A stretch of 64,000 nt of DNA from Halovivax asiaticus JCM 14624. GTDB lineage: Archaea > Halobacteriota > Halobacteria > Halobacteriales > Natrialbaceae. The stretch lies in contig NZ_AOIQ01000006.1 of assembly GCF_000337515.1 (NCBI RefSeq), positions 254,265 through 318,264 of the forward strand, in the 5' to 3' direction. A program made the position numbers and the translations under genes. The notes below the pieces were generated by a model. That model had not been told where the DNA came from and did no database searches. It worked only from the letters and a program-made list of their open reading frames with translations. Each line of letters begins with the position of its first letter. Within the stretch, counting starts at the first letter, position 1. Positions 8,100 through 16,139 of this stretch are shown here, in pieces.

Positions 8100-8687
8100 A
8101 TGGCGAGCGATAACGACGTCATCGAGACACCGAGCGTCCGACCACTCGAAGCCGACGAGCGGTCACGCCTCGAGGGTGCAGGCGTCGAGCCAGCCGATCT
8201 CGAATCCGTCGGGATCGATCCGGCGGGTGTCGCGGAGAAAGAGTACTCCTACCGGCAACTGCTCGATGGCGGACTGGAGGAATCGGCGGCTGAGGCGCTT
8301 CGACGCACCTTCTCCCTGCCCTGGTCGTACCAGACAGAAGGAGACCTCGACGATCGATCGGAGGCCGTCTCGGGACTGGGCGACGCAGAACGAGCCTGGA
8401 TCGCCGCCAGCGCGGACGAGGACTGGCAGGGGTTCGAACACGCGGGCGAGCGCTCGATCCCGACCACGACCGAAACGCCGGACGAACGGCCGTATCCCCG
8501 ACCAACCCCAGTGACTGCCGTGACCGGCGTCGGTGGCTCAAACGCCGACCAACTCGCCGAAGCTGGGATCCGCTCGGCCGAACGGCTGGCGACGATCCAC
8601 GCCGGCGAAGTCGCCTCCGTTCTCGACCTCGACGTGTTACACGTGCGCACCTGGCGACACAACGCACGCGAACTGCTTCGCGAGTGA
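8100..8687 (+). CDS. Helix-hairpin-helix domain protein of unknown function
   Basis: 195 residues from MASDNDVIETPSVRPLE; a GTG/ATG 30 bp upstream is also in frame. The C-terminal 60 residues contain VTAVTGVGGSNADQLAEAGI followed by ERLATIHAGEVASVLDLDV, a tandem helix-hairpin-helix fold like that of DNA-repair and transcription factors. The N-terminal half has a RLEGAGVEPADLESVGIDPAGVAEKEYSYRQLLDGG segment that could be another degenerate HhH. It is acidic, soluble, and probably a DNA- or protein-binding adaptor. It lies 75 bp upstream of the SAM hydroxide adenosyltransferase on the same strand and may be cotranscribed with it. No catalytic motif is visible. Confidence 0.75.
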   Translation: MASDNDVIETPSVRPLEADERSRLEGAGVEPADLESVGIDPAGVAEKEYSYRQLLDGGLEESAAEALRRTFSLPWSYQTEGDLDDRSEAVSGLGDAERAWIAASADEDWQGFEHAGERSIPTTTETPDERPYPRPTPVTAVTGVGGSNADQLAEAGIRSAERLATIHAGEVASVLDLDVLHVRTWRHNARELLRE

Positions 8688-8762
8688 GCCACGAGTGAGG
8701 CGACTGCGGAAGGACCCGGGCACGACCACAGTCTCAAGCGGACACGGATACTTCCCCGTCGT

Positions 8763-9521
8763 ATGATCACACTCGCTTCAGACTTCGGCTCGCTGTACCC
8801 GGCCGCGATGGCCGGCGTCATCTACAGTCAGAGCGACGCACGCGTCGTGGACGTCACACACGACCTTCCCAGGCAGGACGTTCGCGCCGGCGCCTTCTGG
8901 CTGCGGGAGATGCTCCCGTCCTTTCCGCCTGCAGTTCACGTCATCGTCGTCGATCCCGGGGTACGGACGGATCGACGGGCACTCGTCTGTGCCGCCGGCG
9001 AACACGTCCTCGTCGGACCTGACAACGGAATCCTCGCTCCTATCGCCCGTCGACTCGCCGGAACGGAATCCGTCGAGTGGTTCGCGATCGACGACGCGGA
9101 CGCCGAGGAGCACACGTTTCACGGTCGAGACGTCTTCGCCCCGATGGCTGCGACGGTACACGACCACGACTGGGACGACCTCGCCACGATCGACGGACTC
9201 ACGCCGATCGACGATCCGGTAGCGTACCAGCTCCCCGAGCCACAGGTCGAGTCCACCCGGGCCCGCGGTGAGATCCTGATCGTCGACGAGTTCGGCAATT
9301 GCGTGACGAACGTCCCTGGCGAGGTACTCGACGGGCGTGAGGCAGTTCACGTCGACGATTCGACCGCGACCGTCGGGCGGGCGTTCGACGCCGTCGATCC
9401 AGGCGATCCCGTCGTACTCTCGGGCAGTCATGGCCTCGTCGAACTCGCCGTCAATCGAGGGCGCGGCGAGGACGTGTTCGACGTGACCGCGGGGGACTCG
9501 GTCACCCTCACCTGGGACTGA
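8763..9521 (+). CDS. SAM hydroxide adenosyltransferase (DUF62 family, S-adenosylmethionine hydrolase)
   Basis: 252 residues. The start MITLASDFGS carries the conserved aspartate of strand one. VDVTHDLPRQDVRAGAFWL, HVIVVDPGVRT and VGPDNGILAP are the family signatures, followed by FHGRDVFAPMAA, the hallmark FxGRDxFAP loop. The C-terminal domain contains VDEFGNCVTNVP and VLSGSHGLVELAVN. Characterised members use water or hydroxide to split S-adenosylmethionine into adenosine and methionine; relatives are fluorinases and chlorinases. The D-R-H side-chain triad of hydrolases seems to be present rather than the halogenase insertion, so hydrolysis is the sensible call. The role in the cell (SAM homeostasis or metal-cofactor related) is not established. 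Confidence 0.9.
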   Translation: MITLASDFGSLYPAAMAGVIYSQSDARVVDVTHDLPRQDVRAGAFWLREMLPSFPPAVHVIVVDPGVRTDRRALVCAAGEHVLVGPDNGILAPIARRLAGTESVEWFAIDDADAEEHTFHGRDVFAPMAATVHDHDWDDLATIDGLTPIDDPVAYQLPEPQVESTRARGEILIVDEFGNCVTNVPGEVLDGREAVHVDDSTATVGRAFDAVDPGDPVVLSGSHGLVELAVNRGRGEDVFDVTAGDSVTLTWD

Positions 9522-9585
9522 CCCAGTGCTGTCCACAGGTGAGAGGGATCGAGTACGATCGATACAGGTGCGAACGAAGACACAC

Positions 9586-9966
9586 TCACTCCGGTGGAGA
9601 GACGCCATCAACCGGTGAGACGACGATTTCACCGCTCGCACTGATCGTAACGTCGCACCCTTCGTACGTGAACGAAAGGCGTGCAACTGGTTCGTCGTCC
9701 GTTCCGGAATCTGCCCAGTGAGCAACGAACCGTTCGAGGGCGTCCGGATCGACGACGTCGGTGAGCGGCGCGAGTTCGAGGCGGTCTCGATCCGTCGTTC
9801 GAGCGACGAGCGAGAGAAGGACTGTCAGCACGGGATCGCGCTGGTCGAACGGGATTCGAGCGTAGTACGTCTCGTGGCGCTCGTCCCGGTAGATGGCCGT
9901 CCCATCCACGGTGTCGATACGCCGAGTGTGTCCTCCCCGCTCGTTTCGGACCATCCCACCATACAT
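9586..9966 (-). CDS. HalOD1-domain protein
   Basis: 126 residues from the ATG at 9966; an in-frame start at 9954 is equally possible, and the longer frame upstream runs into an AT-rich promoter. The centre has LTVLLSLVARTTDRDRLELAPLTDVVDPDALERFV and the end FTYEGCDVTISASGEIVVSP, the HalOD1 output-domain layout found only in haloarchaea, often at the end of response regulators. Here it stands alone. Function unknown; presumed protein-protein output module. A second stand-alone copy is at 37366-37677. The upstream 190 bp are AT-rich and carry an inverted Bat-UAS-like element. Confidence 0.8.
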   Translation of the reverse strand: MYGGMVRNERGGHTRRIDTVDGTAIYRDERHETYYARIPFDQRDPVLTVLLSLVARTTDRDRLELAPLTDVVDPDALERFVAHWADSGTDDEPVARLSFTYEGCDVTISASGEIVVSPVDGVSPPE

Positions 9967-10042
9967 AGGTATATGATAACACTTAACACTATCGAGGAAT
10001 GTCACCCGAAACAGGGAGAGTTGCGCACATATCCTGCATTTT

Positions 10043-10057
10043 ACCTCACTAGTTAGT
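10043..10057 (+). promoter_or_regulatory. Bat-UAS-like sequence
   Basis: Reads ACCTCACTAGTTAGT. Compared with the Halobacterium bop-regulon UAS consensus ACCcnactagTTnGG as I recall it, it agrees at 11 of the 13 specified positions. A TATA-like GATATAGC follows at 10060, but no plus-strand gene starts nearby; the divergently placed HalOD1 gene begins about 80 bp away on the other strand. It may be a regulatory site or coincidence. Confidence 0.35.
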
Positions 10058-10111
10058 CGGATATAGCAGAATACGTTGTGAAAACCGACAGCGGGCGATA
10101 CCCAATTTGGC

Positions 10112-10117
10112 AAAAAA
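10112..10117 (-). terminator. Oligo-T stretch after the thermosome gene
   Basis: Six A on the plus strand (T6 on the transcribed strand) 45 nt downstream of the thermosome stop codon, in a locally AT-rich segment; a likely archaeal terminator. Confidence 0.45.
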
Positions 10118-10161
10118 GTTTGAGAGCGTATCGTATCGGCGGTAACCGACTCGGAGAGCGG

Positions 10162-11739
10162 TTATTCGGCGGCGATGACGTCGTCGATGCGCGCGATCAT
10201 CGTCGCGGCCTCGGCCGCGCTCTCGATCGCCTCGCGCTTGACGTCGGCGGGATCGACGACGCCGTGTTCGACGGGGTCGGCGATCGTGACCGTCTCGCCG
10301 TCGGTGACAAGGCCGGCGCGGCCCTCGGACTCGTGTTCGGCGCGGAGATCGACCAGTGTGTCGATCGGATCGCGACCGGTGTTCGAGGCGAGCGTGCGCG
10401 GGATCACGTCGATGGCGTCTGCGAAGGCGTTGACGGCGAGCTGACTGCGACCTTCGATGCCGGCCGCCTTGGCACGGATGCGGTCGGCGATGGCGATCTC
10501 GCTGGCGCCGGCGCCGGGGACGACCTCCCCGGACTCGCGGGCGGTCGCGACGACGTCCAGGGCGTCACCCACCGCGCGTTCGAGTTCGTCGACGATGTGG
10601 TCGGTGCCGCCGCGCACGAAGACGGTGACGGCCTCGGCCGCAGCACCGCCCTCGACGAAGGCGAGGTCGTCGTCGCCGTAGGAGTCCGTCCGGATCCGGT
10701 CGGCGTGGCCGAAGTCCTCGGTGTCCAGGTCCTCGAGCGCGCCGACGCGACGAGCGCCGGTGGCCGATGCGATCTTGCGCGTGTCCGAGTTCCCGAGCCC
10801 CTCGAAGACGAGGACGCCTTCGTTCGCCAAGAACGAGGCGACGCGGTCATCGACGTCGTCCGTGTTGAAGACGACGTCCACGCCGGAGTCGACGATCTCC
10901 TCGGCGTAGCCGCGCAGTTCGCTCTCCTCGGCGTCGAGTGCCGCGTTGAGCTGATCGATGGAGTCGATCGCGTACTCCGCGTCGATCTCGCCGGTCTGGA
11001 TCTCCAGCGCAACGTCGAGGATCGCGATATCGGCGTCCTCGACGGTCGATGGCATCGCGTCGTGAGCCGGCTCCTCGTCGAGAACGATGCCCTCGACCAG
11101 TTCGGTTGCACTCGAGGAGGCACCGACCTGCGTGTAGACGGAGACATCGTCGCGGCGGACGCCATCGTCGTCGGCGACGTGACCGATCGCGGTGACGACG
11201 GTCTCGGCGAGCTCGGCCGGGGTGAGGCCGCCGGTTCCTTTGCCCGTCATGCTCGACTTGCCGACCTGGGCGAGCAGCTCGTCGTCGACCTCGACGTCGA
11301 GTACCTGATCCTCGATGGCGTCGAGGGCGATGCGCGCGGCCTCGTGGTAGCCCTCGACGATGGTCGTCGCGTGGACGTCCTGTTCGAGGAGGTCTTCGGC
11401 CTCGGCGAGGAGATTGCCAGCGATGACGGCCGCGGTCGTGGTCCCGTCACCGACCTCGGCCTCCTGGGTTTCGGAGACTTCGACGATCATCTGCGCCGCC
11501 GGATGCTCGATGTCCATCTCCTCCAGAATGGTCGCGCCGTCGTTCGTGATGACGACCTCGCCACCCGAGTCGACGAGCATCTTGTCCATGCCGCGCGGGC
11601 CGAGCGTCGTTCGAACCGATTCGGCGACCGCCTTCCCGGCCATGATGTTCGACGACTGGGCGTCGCGACCCTCCGTTCGCTGACTGTCCTCGTTGAGGAT
11701 GAACATCGGTTGTCCACCCATGCGTTGCTGTTGTGCCAT
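10162..11739 (-). CDS. Thermosome (group II chaperonin) subunit without GGM tail
   Basis: 525 residues from [20 protein letters not shown]. The ATPase motifs are clear: [51 protein letters not shown] and, late in the protein, [18 protein letters not shown]. The order is equatorial, intermediate, apical, intermediate and equatorial, as in all CCT-type subunits. It folds proteins in an ATP-driven double ring. Haloarchaeal cct1 and cct2 products usually end in a Gly-Met-rich or Gly-Asp-rich tail; this one stops at [10 protein letters not shown], right after the last helix. It may be the third, minor, subunit type. A strong TATA box and G/C-poor leader precede it. Confidence 0.96.
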   Translation of the reverse strand: MAQQQRMGGQPMFILNEDSQRTEGRDAQSSNIMAGKAVAESVRTTLGPRGMDKMLVDSGGEVVITNDGATILEEMDIEHPAAQMIVEVSETQEAEVGDGTTTAAVIAGNLLAEAEDLLEQDVHATTIVEGYHEAARIALDAIEDQVLDVEVDDELLAQVGKSSMTGKGTGGLTPAELAETVVTAIGHVADDDGVRRDDVSVYTQVGASSSATELVEGIVLDEEPAHDAMPSTVEDADIAILDVALEIQTGEIDAEYAIDSIDQLNAALDAEESELRGYAEEIVDSGVDVVFNTDDVDDRVASFLANEGVLVFEGLGNSDTRKIASATGARRVGALEDLDTEDFGHADRIRTDSYGDDDLAFVEGGAAAEAVTVFVRGGTDHIVDELERAVGDALDVVATARESGEVVPGAGASEIAIADRIRAKAAGIEGRSQLAVNAFADAIDVIPRTLASNTGRDPIDTLVDLRAEHESEGRAGLVTDGETVTIADPVEHGVVDPADVKREAIESAAEAATMIARIDDVIAAE

Positions 11740-11773
11740 GGTGTATGCCTCACTAAATATATCATCAGCACTT

Positions 11774-11783
11774 CTATATAAGC
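11774..11783 (-). promoter_or_regulatory. TATA box and BRE of the thermosome gene
   Basis: Minus strand reads GGGAAACGC then TTATATAG, a purine-rich BRE followed by a strong TATA box centred 39 bp before the ATG, predicting a leader of roughly 13 nt. This is one of the strongest promoters in the window, as expected of a chaperonin. Confidence 0.7.
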
Positions 11784-11957
11784 GTTTCCCTCGGAATCGT
11801 CTCCCTCTTGCGATTGGTAGACAGTGACAGGGGAGGATCGACATGGGTCGTTCGGCGGGGAGACGAAATAGGTCGATCCCCCCACTCGATCGGTCGAGAG
11901 CGGACCACACACGACAGCCGGTAGTCCGATATGTGGGGGGCCCAAACAACCTGGTGA

Positions 11958-12773
11958 ATGCTGGAGCTGGAGCACGGGTTCCGGGTGGTCGACGTCAACG
12001 CGAGGCTGACTCCGGAGCGAGAGTCTGCCTATCGCGATCGAGGGAGACCGGTCTCCCCGGACCGACTCGAACGGGAGATGCATCAGGCGGGAATCGTCCG
12101 CGCCATCGTGAGTCCGACCCCCCGACCGGAGGCAAACTACCTGCAGGCGAACAACGGTGTCGCCCGATTGAGTGTCGACCGCCCGTTCGTCGCCTTCGCC
12201 CGGATCAACGGCCACCGATCGATCGGTGACGACCCCAGAAGTCGACTCACGAACGCGATCAGTCGCCGCCAGGAGTGTCACGTCGACCCCGAAGACGTCG
12301 AGCAGTACGCCTACGACGACCGGTTCCACGGCTTTACGCTGGATCCCGCGATCGACGGGTTGCCTGACGAGGCCGTCCTCGCGACGCTCGAAGACGTCGA
12401 CCTCCCGGTCGTCGTCTCGGGTGGAATCGACGCACCCCCAGGCGAACTCGCGGCGACGCTTCTGGACCGATCGTTCCCGATCGTCGTCGGTCACTTCGGT
12501 GGCCACCCGTTACAACGCGGACTCATGGACGAGATGATCGAGCTCCTCGATACCTACGACGGGTGTTACGTCGACACGAGCCTCGTTCGCTATCGCGACC
12601 AGCTCGAACGAGCACTCAGAGAACACCCCGACCGCGTCCTCTTCGGCAGCGGCACACCGGCGAGTCACCCGAATGTGGCCGTCATGGAACTGTTGACGCT
12701 CGACGTCTCCGCCGATAAACTCACCCGGGCGTTCTCGAAGAACGCCGTGCGCGTCGTCACAGCACTGGAGTGA
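11958..12773 (+). CDS. Amidohydrolase-like TIM-barrel protein lacking the N-terminal metal motif
   Basis: 271 residues. It resembles the amidohydrolase-2/TatD-like superfamily: VVDVNARLTPE at the first strand, GFTLDPAIDGLPDEAVLATLE mid-protein, then PIVVGHFGGHPLQRGLMDEMIELLDTYDGCYVDTSLVRY and a final LFGSGTPASHPNVAVMEL, the place where the superfamily has the DxP metal aspartate (GSD.P). The first strand has DVNARL where metal-dependent members have DxHxH, and the late aspartate is replaced by GT in GSGTP. The protein therefore probably lacks the usual metal site and may be non-hydrolytic or use another chemistry. A TATA-like box lies about 27 bp upstream. It is divergent from the thermosome gene. 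Confidence 0.72.
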   Translation: MLELEHGFRVVDVNARLTPERESAYRDRGRPVSPDRLEREMHQAGIVRAIVSPTPRPEANYLQANNGVARLSVDRPFVAFARINGHRSIGDDPRSRLTNAISRRQECHVDPEDVEQYAYDDRFHGFTLDPAIDGLPDEAVLATLEDVDLPVVVSGGIDAPPGELAATLLDRSFPIVVGHFGGHPLQRGLMDEMIELLDTYDGCYVDTSLVRYRDQLERALREHPDRVLFGSGTPASHPNVAVMELLTLDVSADKLTRAFSKNAVRVVTALE

Positions 12774-12904
12774 GTCCACACGCTGGACGACGGAGCCGTC
12801 CTGGAGAGAAACCAGCCCTAAAACGGGTTACCACACCCCTCGCCGAGCCTCGAGAGGCCGCCCGGTCCTGGCAGTCCCTCGATGGAATCGATGGACCGTC
12901 GGGG

Positions 12905-12914
12905 AGATTTAAGA
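12905..12914 (+). promoter_or_regulatory. TATA box of the enoyl-CoA hydratase gene
   Basis: GATTTAAGAG centred 28 bp before the ATG at 12938; predicts a leaderless transcript and supports that start. Confidence 0.6.
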
Positions 12915-12937
12915 GTGGTGGGTAAGACCGTCCGAGT

Positions 12938-13723
12938 ATGCGATCAGTGGGAAGTGGCCTCGCGGCGATCCAGCGTGCTGGACACCGGGCGGACATCTAC
13001 CTGTCCCGCCCGGGGAAACGAAACGCGATGACGACCGACCTCGTCAAGGACCTCACCGAGGCCTTTCGTCGCCTCGACGCCGACGACGACATCCGAGCTA
13101 TCGCGCTCCTTGGAGAGGGACCGGTCTTCTCGGCCGGAATGGACCTCGAACTGGTCAGCCAGCGTGCGGAATCGGACCCGATCAGCGACGACGCGTTCCC
13201 GCAGTTGCTCTCGCTCGTCGAATCCGTCCGACAACCCGTCGTCGCGGGCATCAAAGGCGCTGCCCCGGCGGCCGCGTTCGAACTCACGCTCGCCTGTGAC
13301 CTCCGTGTGCTGGGCAGCGACGCGACGTACGGACTCGTCGAGACGAATATGGGACTGTTTCCCCAGGGTGGCGGCACACAACGGCTTCCGAGATTGATCG
13401 GGCTCTCGAAGGCGACGGAGCTGGTCCTGACCGGCGACTACATCGACCCCGACGAAGCCGAACGCATCGGGCTCGTCCACGAAGTCTGCGACCCGGGCAC
13501 CGTCGACGACTGCGCGAAAGCGCTCGCGGACGACATCGCCGAGAAGGCACCACTGGCGATCCAGAACGCCAAGAAAGCGCTCACTGCCGCGTTAGAAATG
13601 CCGCTCGAGCGTGGGCTCGCCTACGAACGGTCACTCGGGGAGACGCTCAGGGACACGCGAGACGTCACCGAAGGGGTCGCTGCTCACATCGAGGATCGCG
13701 ACCCGGAGTTCACTGGTGAGTGA
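12938..13723 (+). CDS. Enoyl-CoA hydratase/isomerase family protein
   Basis: 261 residues, crotonase fold. The oxyanion-hole segments are FSAGMDLELV (residues about 64-73) and IKGAAPAAAFELTLACDLRV, and LVETNMGLFPQGGGTQRLPRLIG follows with a GTQRLPR signature. Catalytic residues in true hydratases are two glutamates; the first position region reads AAFELTLACD, the second VETNMGLFPQGGG, so only part of the catalytic set is clearly canonical and a related crotonase reaction is possible. It hydrates trans-2-enoyl-CoA to 3-hydroxyacyl-CoA in beta-oxidation. It stands alone, driven by its own promoter, rather than in an operon with the other beta-oxidation genes in this window. Confidence 0.9.
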   Translation: MRSVGSGLAAIQRAGHRADIYLSRPGKRNAMTTDLVKDLTEAFRRLDADDDIRAIALLGEGPVFSAGMDLELVSQRAESDPISDDAFPQLLSLVESVRQPVVAGIKGAAPAAAFELTLACDLRVLGSDATYGLVETNMGLFPQGGGTQRLPRLIGLSKATELVLTGDYIDPDEAERIGLVHEVCDPGTVDDCAKALADDIAEKAPLAIQNAKKALTAALEMPLERGLAYERSLGETLRDTRDVTEGVAAHIEDRDPEFTGE

Positions 13724-13811
13724 TACCGATCGAAGAGCTGCCAGTCGATCGAGACGAAGTGGCCGGCCGCTCGACACTAAAGCATCACCTGCGTCCCAGA
13801 ATCCGCCCACG

Positions 13812-14708
13812 TCACCGCCGGTCGTACACCTGGACCGCCCGGTCCTGTCGACTCGAGACGCCGCGGGGATTCCGTCGAGGTGAATCGCCCCCGTATCGCG
13901 CTTTGAGGCCGTCTCGAAGGCCACGGATGGCGTTCGACGTCACGTCGACGCCGTTTCTGACCCACCCCGTGAGCGCCGTCTCGCCACGGAGGACACAGCG
14001 GGCGTCGTCGAACCCGTCGAGTAACGCTCTGCCGAGAGTCCGGGCAAGAATAGCCGGGTGGATCCCGTAATTTTTCGCCAGCCGATAGCCGATCGATCGG
14101 TATCGTTTCCCCCACTCCGGCGCTTCCCCCTCGGATGACTCGCCGGCCCACCGGGCCGTCATGTTCCCGGACGAGACGACGTCGAAGTCACCGCCTGCAA
14201 GCCGGTGTGCACAGTCGATCGTGCTCCCGGGGTCGAGATATTCGTCGAATCCGTCGAGACAGTCGAGGACGGGCACAGTAAACGCAACGTTGTTGCCAGG
14301 AATCGGGGTCACGGTCCGACCGGCGACGGCGAACACCTCCATGGTCTCCGAACTGTCGGGGTTTCCGGTGACAGGGCCAGTGACGACGTCGGCACCCGCC
14401 GAGAGGGCCGTCTCGATGCCGTCGCGCCAGCCCGATTCCACGAGACACGCGTCGTCGAGGAAGGCGACCGCATCGCCACGGACGTGATCGAGCCCGGCGT
14501 TACGCGAGACACTCAGACTCCGTTCCGAGATCTCGACGAGCACGTCTACGTCGTCGCGCGCCCGGATCGTTCCGGTCGTCCCGTCCGTCGAGGGGCCGTT
14601 GACGACGATCACTTCGTCGTCAGCTCCCAGGACGGTCGCCAGTTCGTCGAGCGCCCCGCAGAGTCGCTCCCGGTTGTTGAGTGTCGAGAGGACGACCGAG
14701 AGCTTCAT
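13812..14708 (-). CDS. Family 2 glycosyltransferase
   Basis: 298 residues from MKLSVVLSTLNNRERL; the in-frame codons upstream overlap the promoter and were excluded. GT-A fold with VVLSTLNNRE at strand one, EVIVVNGPSTDGT (nucleotide binding), SVSRNAGLDHVRGDAVAFLDDACLVESGW with the DD metal motif, then GNNVAFTVPVLDCLDGFDE for acceptor binding. GT2 enzymes use nucleotide sugars to extend glycans, here probably on the cytoplasmic face during N-glycosylation or exopolysaccharide synthesis. The next gene upstream on the same strand is a methyltransferase with its own promoter. Donor and acceptor cannot be inferred. Confidence 0.88.
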   Translation of the reverse strand: MKLSVVLSTLNNRERLCGALDELATVLGADDEVIVVNGPSTDGTTGTIRARDDVDVLVEISERSLSVSRNAGLDHVRGDAVAFLDDACLVESGWRDGIETALSAGADVVTGPVTGNPDSSETMEVFAVAGRTVTPIPGNNVAFTVPVLDCLDGFDEYLDPGSTIDCAHRLAGGDFDVVSSGNMTARWAGESSEGEAPEWGKRYRSIGYRLAKNYGIHPAILARTLGRALLDGFDDARCVLRGETALTGWVRNGVDVTSNAIRGLRDGLKARYGGDSPRRNPRGVSSRQDRAVQVYDRR

Positions 14709-14732
14709 AGCGAACAATCTGACGGCGGGGGT

Positions 14733-14741
14733 GTATAAATT
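14733..14741 (-). promoter_or_regulatory. TATA box of the glycosyltransferase gene
   Basis: Minus strand reads AATTTATAC, centred 29 bp before the ATG at 14708. It lies between the methyltransferase stop and the glycosyltransferase start, so the two genes are probably separately transcribed. Confidence 0.6.
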
Positions 14742-14779
14742 CGCCGCCTCGGACCGCTCGCAGGGCCCCAATCTGGTAA

Positions 14780-15499
14780 TTACTCGACAGGCTCGTCCAC
14801 TGTCGCATCCCAGTACGAGACTGACGAGAGTCGATCGACGAATGGAGCGTTGCCAAGAAGACGATCCAGCGACCGTAGCGGCGACGCGAGCACGTTCGGC
14901 GTAATGCGATACAGCCCGTACGGCAGGAGGAAATCGTCCGAAACGTTGGACAACGACAGATCGTTCGCCTCGAGGAGCGCGTGTACCTCCCGCGCGGAGT
15001 AGAGGCGCGATCCCATCGGCAGCGCCCAGTTGTAGATGCTGCGAGTCGAATAGCGGTTGAACGTATCGAAGACGATCTGGTCGCGACTCACCCGTCGCAT
15101 CTCCTGTAAGAACGCGTGCGGATCGTCCGCGAGGTGGAAAAACCGCATCGCAACGACGGTATCGAAGTGGTCGTCCGGGAACGGCAGTCGCCCAGCATCA
15201 CCTCGGAGGAACTCCAGATTGTCCGCGACGCCCGCAGCCTGGGCCTTCGTCCGGCCTTGCTGGAGCATCGCGGCGGAGATATCGAGCCCCACGACGTCGG
15301 CGCCGCGATCGGCGAGCATCACGGTAAACCGACCGGTCCCACAGGCGATTTCCAGCACCCGTTTGTCCTCGAGCGGGGAGAGCGCGTCCAACACGGCGGC
15401 CTTTTCCCTGAAGTCGATGAGCTGTCCACCTCTCGAAAACCGTTTATCGTCGTACTCAGCGGCGACGTCGTCGGCCTGGTACCACTCCTGTCCCTTCAC
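14780..15499 (-). CDS. Class I SAM-dependent methyltransferase
   Basis: 239 residues from the GTG at 15499 (VKGQEWYQADDVAAEYDD). A TTG at 15535 extends the frame but falls inside the TATA box, so the GTG with leaderless transcription is preferred. The SAM-binding core is RVLEIACGTGRFTVMLADRG (motif I), VVGLDISAAMLQQGR, LRGDAGRLPFPDDHFDTVVAM and an ALLEANDL helix, as in UbiE/COQ5-type enzymes. It transfers a methyl group from SAM to a small molecule or lipid. The acceptor is unknown; the adjacent glycosyltransferase hints at a surface-glycan or lipid role but this is only inference. Confidence 0.85.
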   Translation of the reverse strand: MKGQEWYQADDVAAEYDDKRFSRGGQLIDFREKAAVLDALSPLEDKRVLEIACGTGRFTVMLADRGADVVGLDISAAMLQQGRTKAQAAGVADNLEFLRGDAGRLPFPDDHFDTVVAMRFFHLADDPHAFLQEMRRVSRDQIVFDTFNRYSTRSIYNWALPMGSRLYSAREVHALLEANDLSLSNVSDDFLLPYGLYRITPNVLASPLRSLDRLLGNAPFVDRLSSVSYWDATVDEPVE

Positions 15500-15817
15500 G
15501 CTAGTGGTTGATAGATTCCCGGGGGGATAAAACAATACTGGACTTGCCCCACCGCTGTATTCGTATCCAATTTACAAGCGGAAATCACACGAACGTTCGT
15601 ATCGGAACCACGTGTCGAAGGCCTGCCAGGCCGTGGCCAGCACAGAGTCGAGTGGACGTCCAACTGCCGGGAATCAGCACTAACCGCGGGAAAACAAGGG
15701 TCGACAGCCTCGGACTACACCATCGGAATTAACCGACCTAATATACATTAAACAGCATAAACAATATGGACCTCAATAGGGAGAACCTTTACCAACACCG
15801 ACGGCGCGCTGTCAGAC
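15500..15817. other. 318-bp divergent intergenic region with a 12-bp palindrome
   Basis: Between the methyltransferase and the winged-helix gene. It contains the perfect palindrome ACGAACGTTCGT (15589-15600), an AGGCCTGCCAGGCC inverted repeat near 15620, an AT-rich stretch around 15736-15775 and a TATA-like CCTTTACCA (15786-15794) 28 bp before the winged-helix ATG. No open reading frame is supported. Confidence 0.5.
15525..15533 (-). promoter_or_regulatory. TATA box of the methyltransferase gene
   Basis: Minus strand GTTTTATCC centred 30 bp before GTG 15499. It decides the start choice, because the alternative TTG codon at 15535 lies upstream of this box and would not be transcribed. Confidence 0.55.
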
Positions 15818-16108
15818 ATGAGCACTCGTACCCCGAGTGAACGTCCGCAAGCCACCGAAGGACTGACGCCGACCGAATACCGCGACCGATTGCGTGACCT
15901 TCCGCCGAGTGCGAAGCTCGTCGCGAAAGTGCTCGAAACCGACGAGCCCCTCGCCCAGGGGGAACTCGTCGAGGAAACGTTGCTCCCGGACCGGACGGTC
16001 CGATACGCGCTGAACCGCCTAGAAGACGTCGGACTGGTCGACTCTCGACACAGTTTCGACGACGCCAGAAAACTCGTCTACTTCCGGACCATCGCCCCGG
16101 GCCGATAG
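15818..16108 (+). CDS. Winged-helix DNA-binding protein (MarR/TrmB-like)
   Basis: 96 residues. After a disordered N-terminus comes PTEYRDRLRDLPPSAKLVAKVLE, then a winged helix: GELVEETLLPDRTVRYALNRLEDVGLVDSRHSF with the RTVRYALNRLEDVGLV recognition pattern typical of haloarchaeal TrmB/MarR-like regulators, ending in a short wing LVYFRTIAP. No ligand domain is present, so it acts either constitutively or with partners. The next gene, an MBL hydrolase, follows after 31 bp on the same strand, suggesting an operon. The AT-rich palindrome-bearing region upstream is a possible autoregulatory target. Confidence 0.83.
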   Translation: MSTRTPSERPQATEGLTPTEYRDRLRDLPPSAKLVAKVLETDEPLAQGELVEETLLPDRTVRYALNRLEDVGLVDSRHSFDDARKLVYFRTIAPGR

Positions 16109-16139
16109 ACATTTCGTCGTCCTGAGACTACGGCGAGGT

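Noticed and set aside
10078-11781. 567-residue plus-strand open frame opposite the thermosome gene
   Set aside because: It is Asp/Arg/Val-rich nonsense typical of antisense frames in GC-rich archaeal genes; the minus strand encodes an unmistakable chaperonin.
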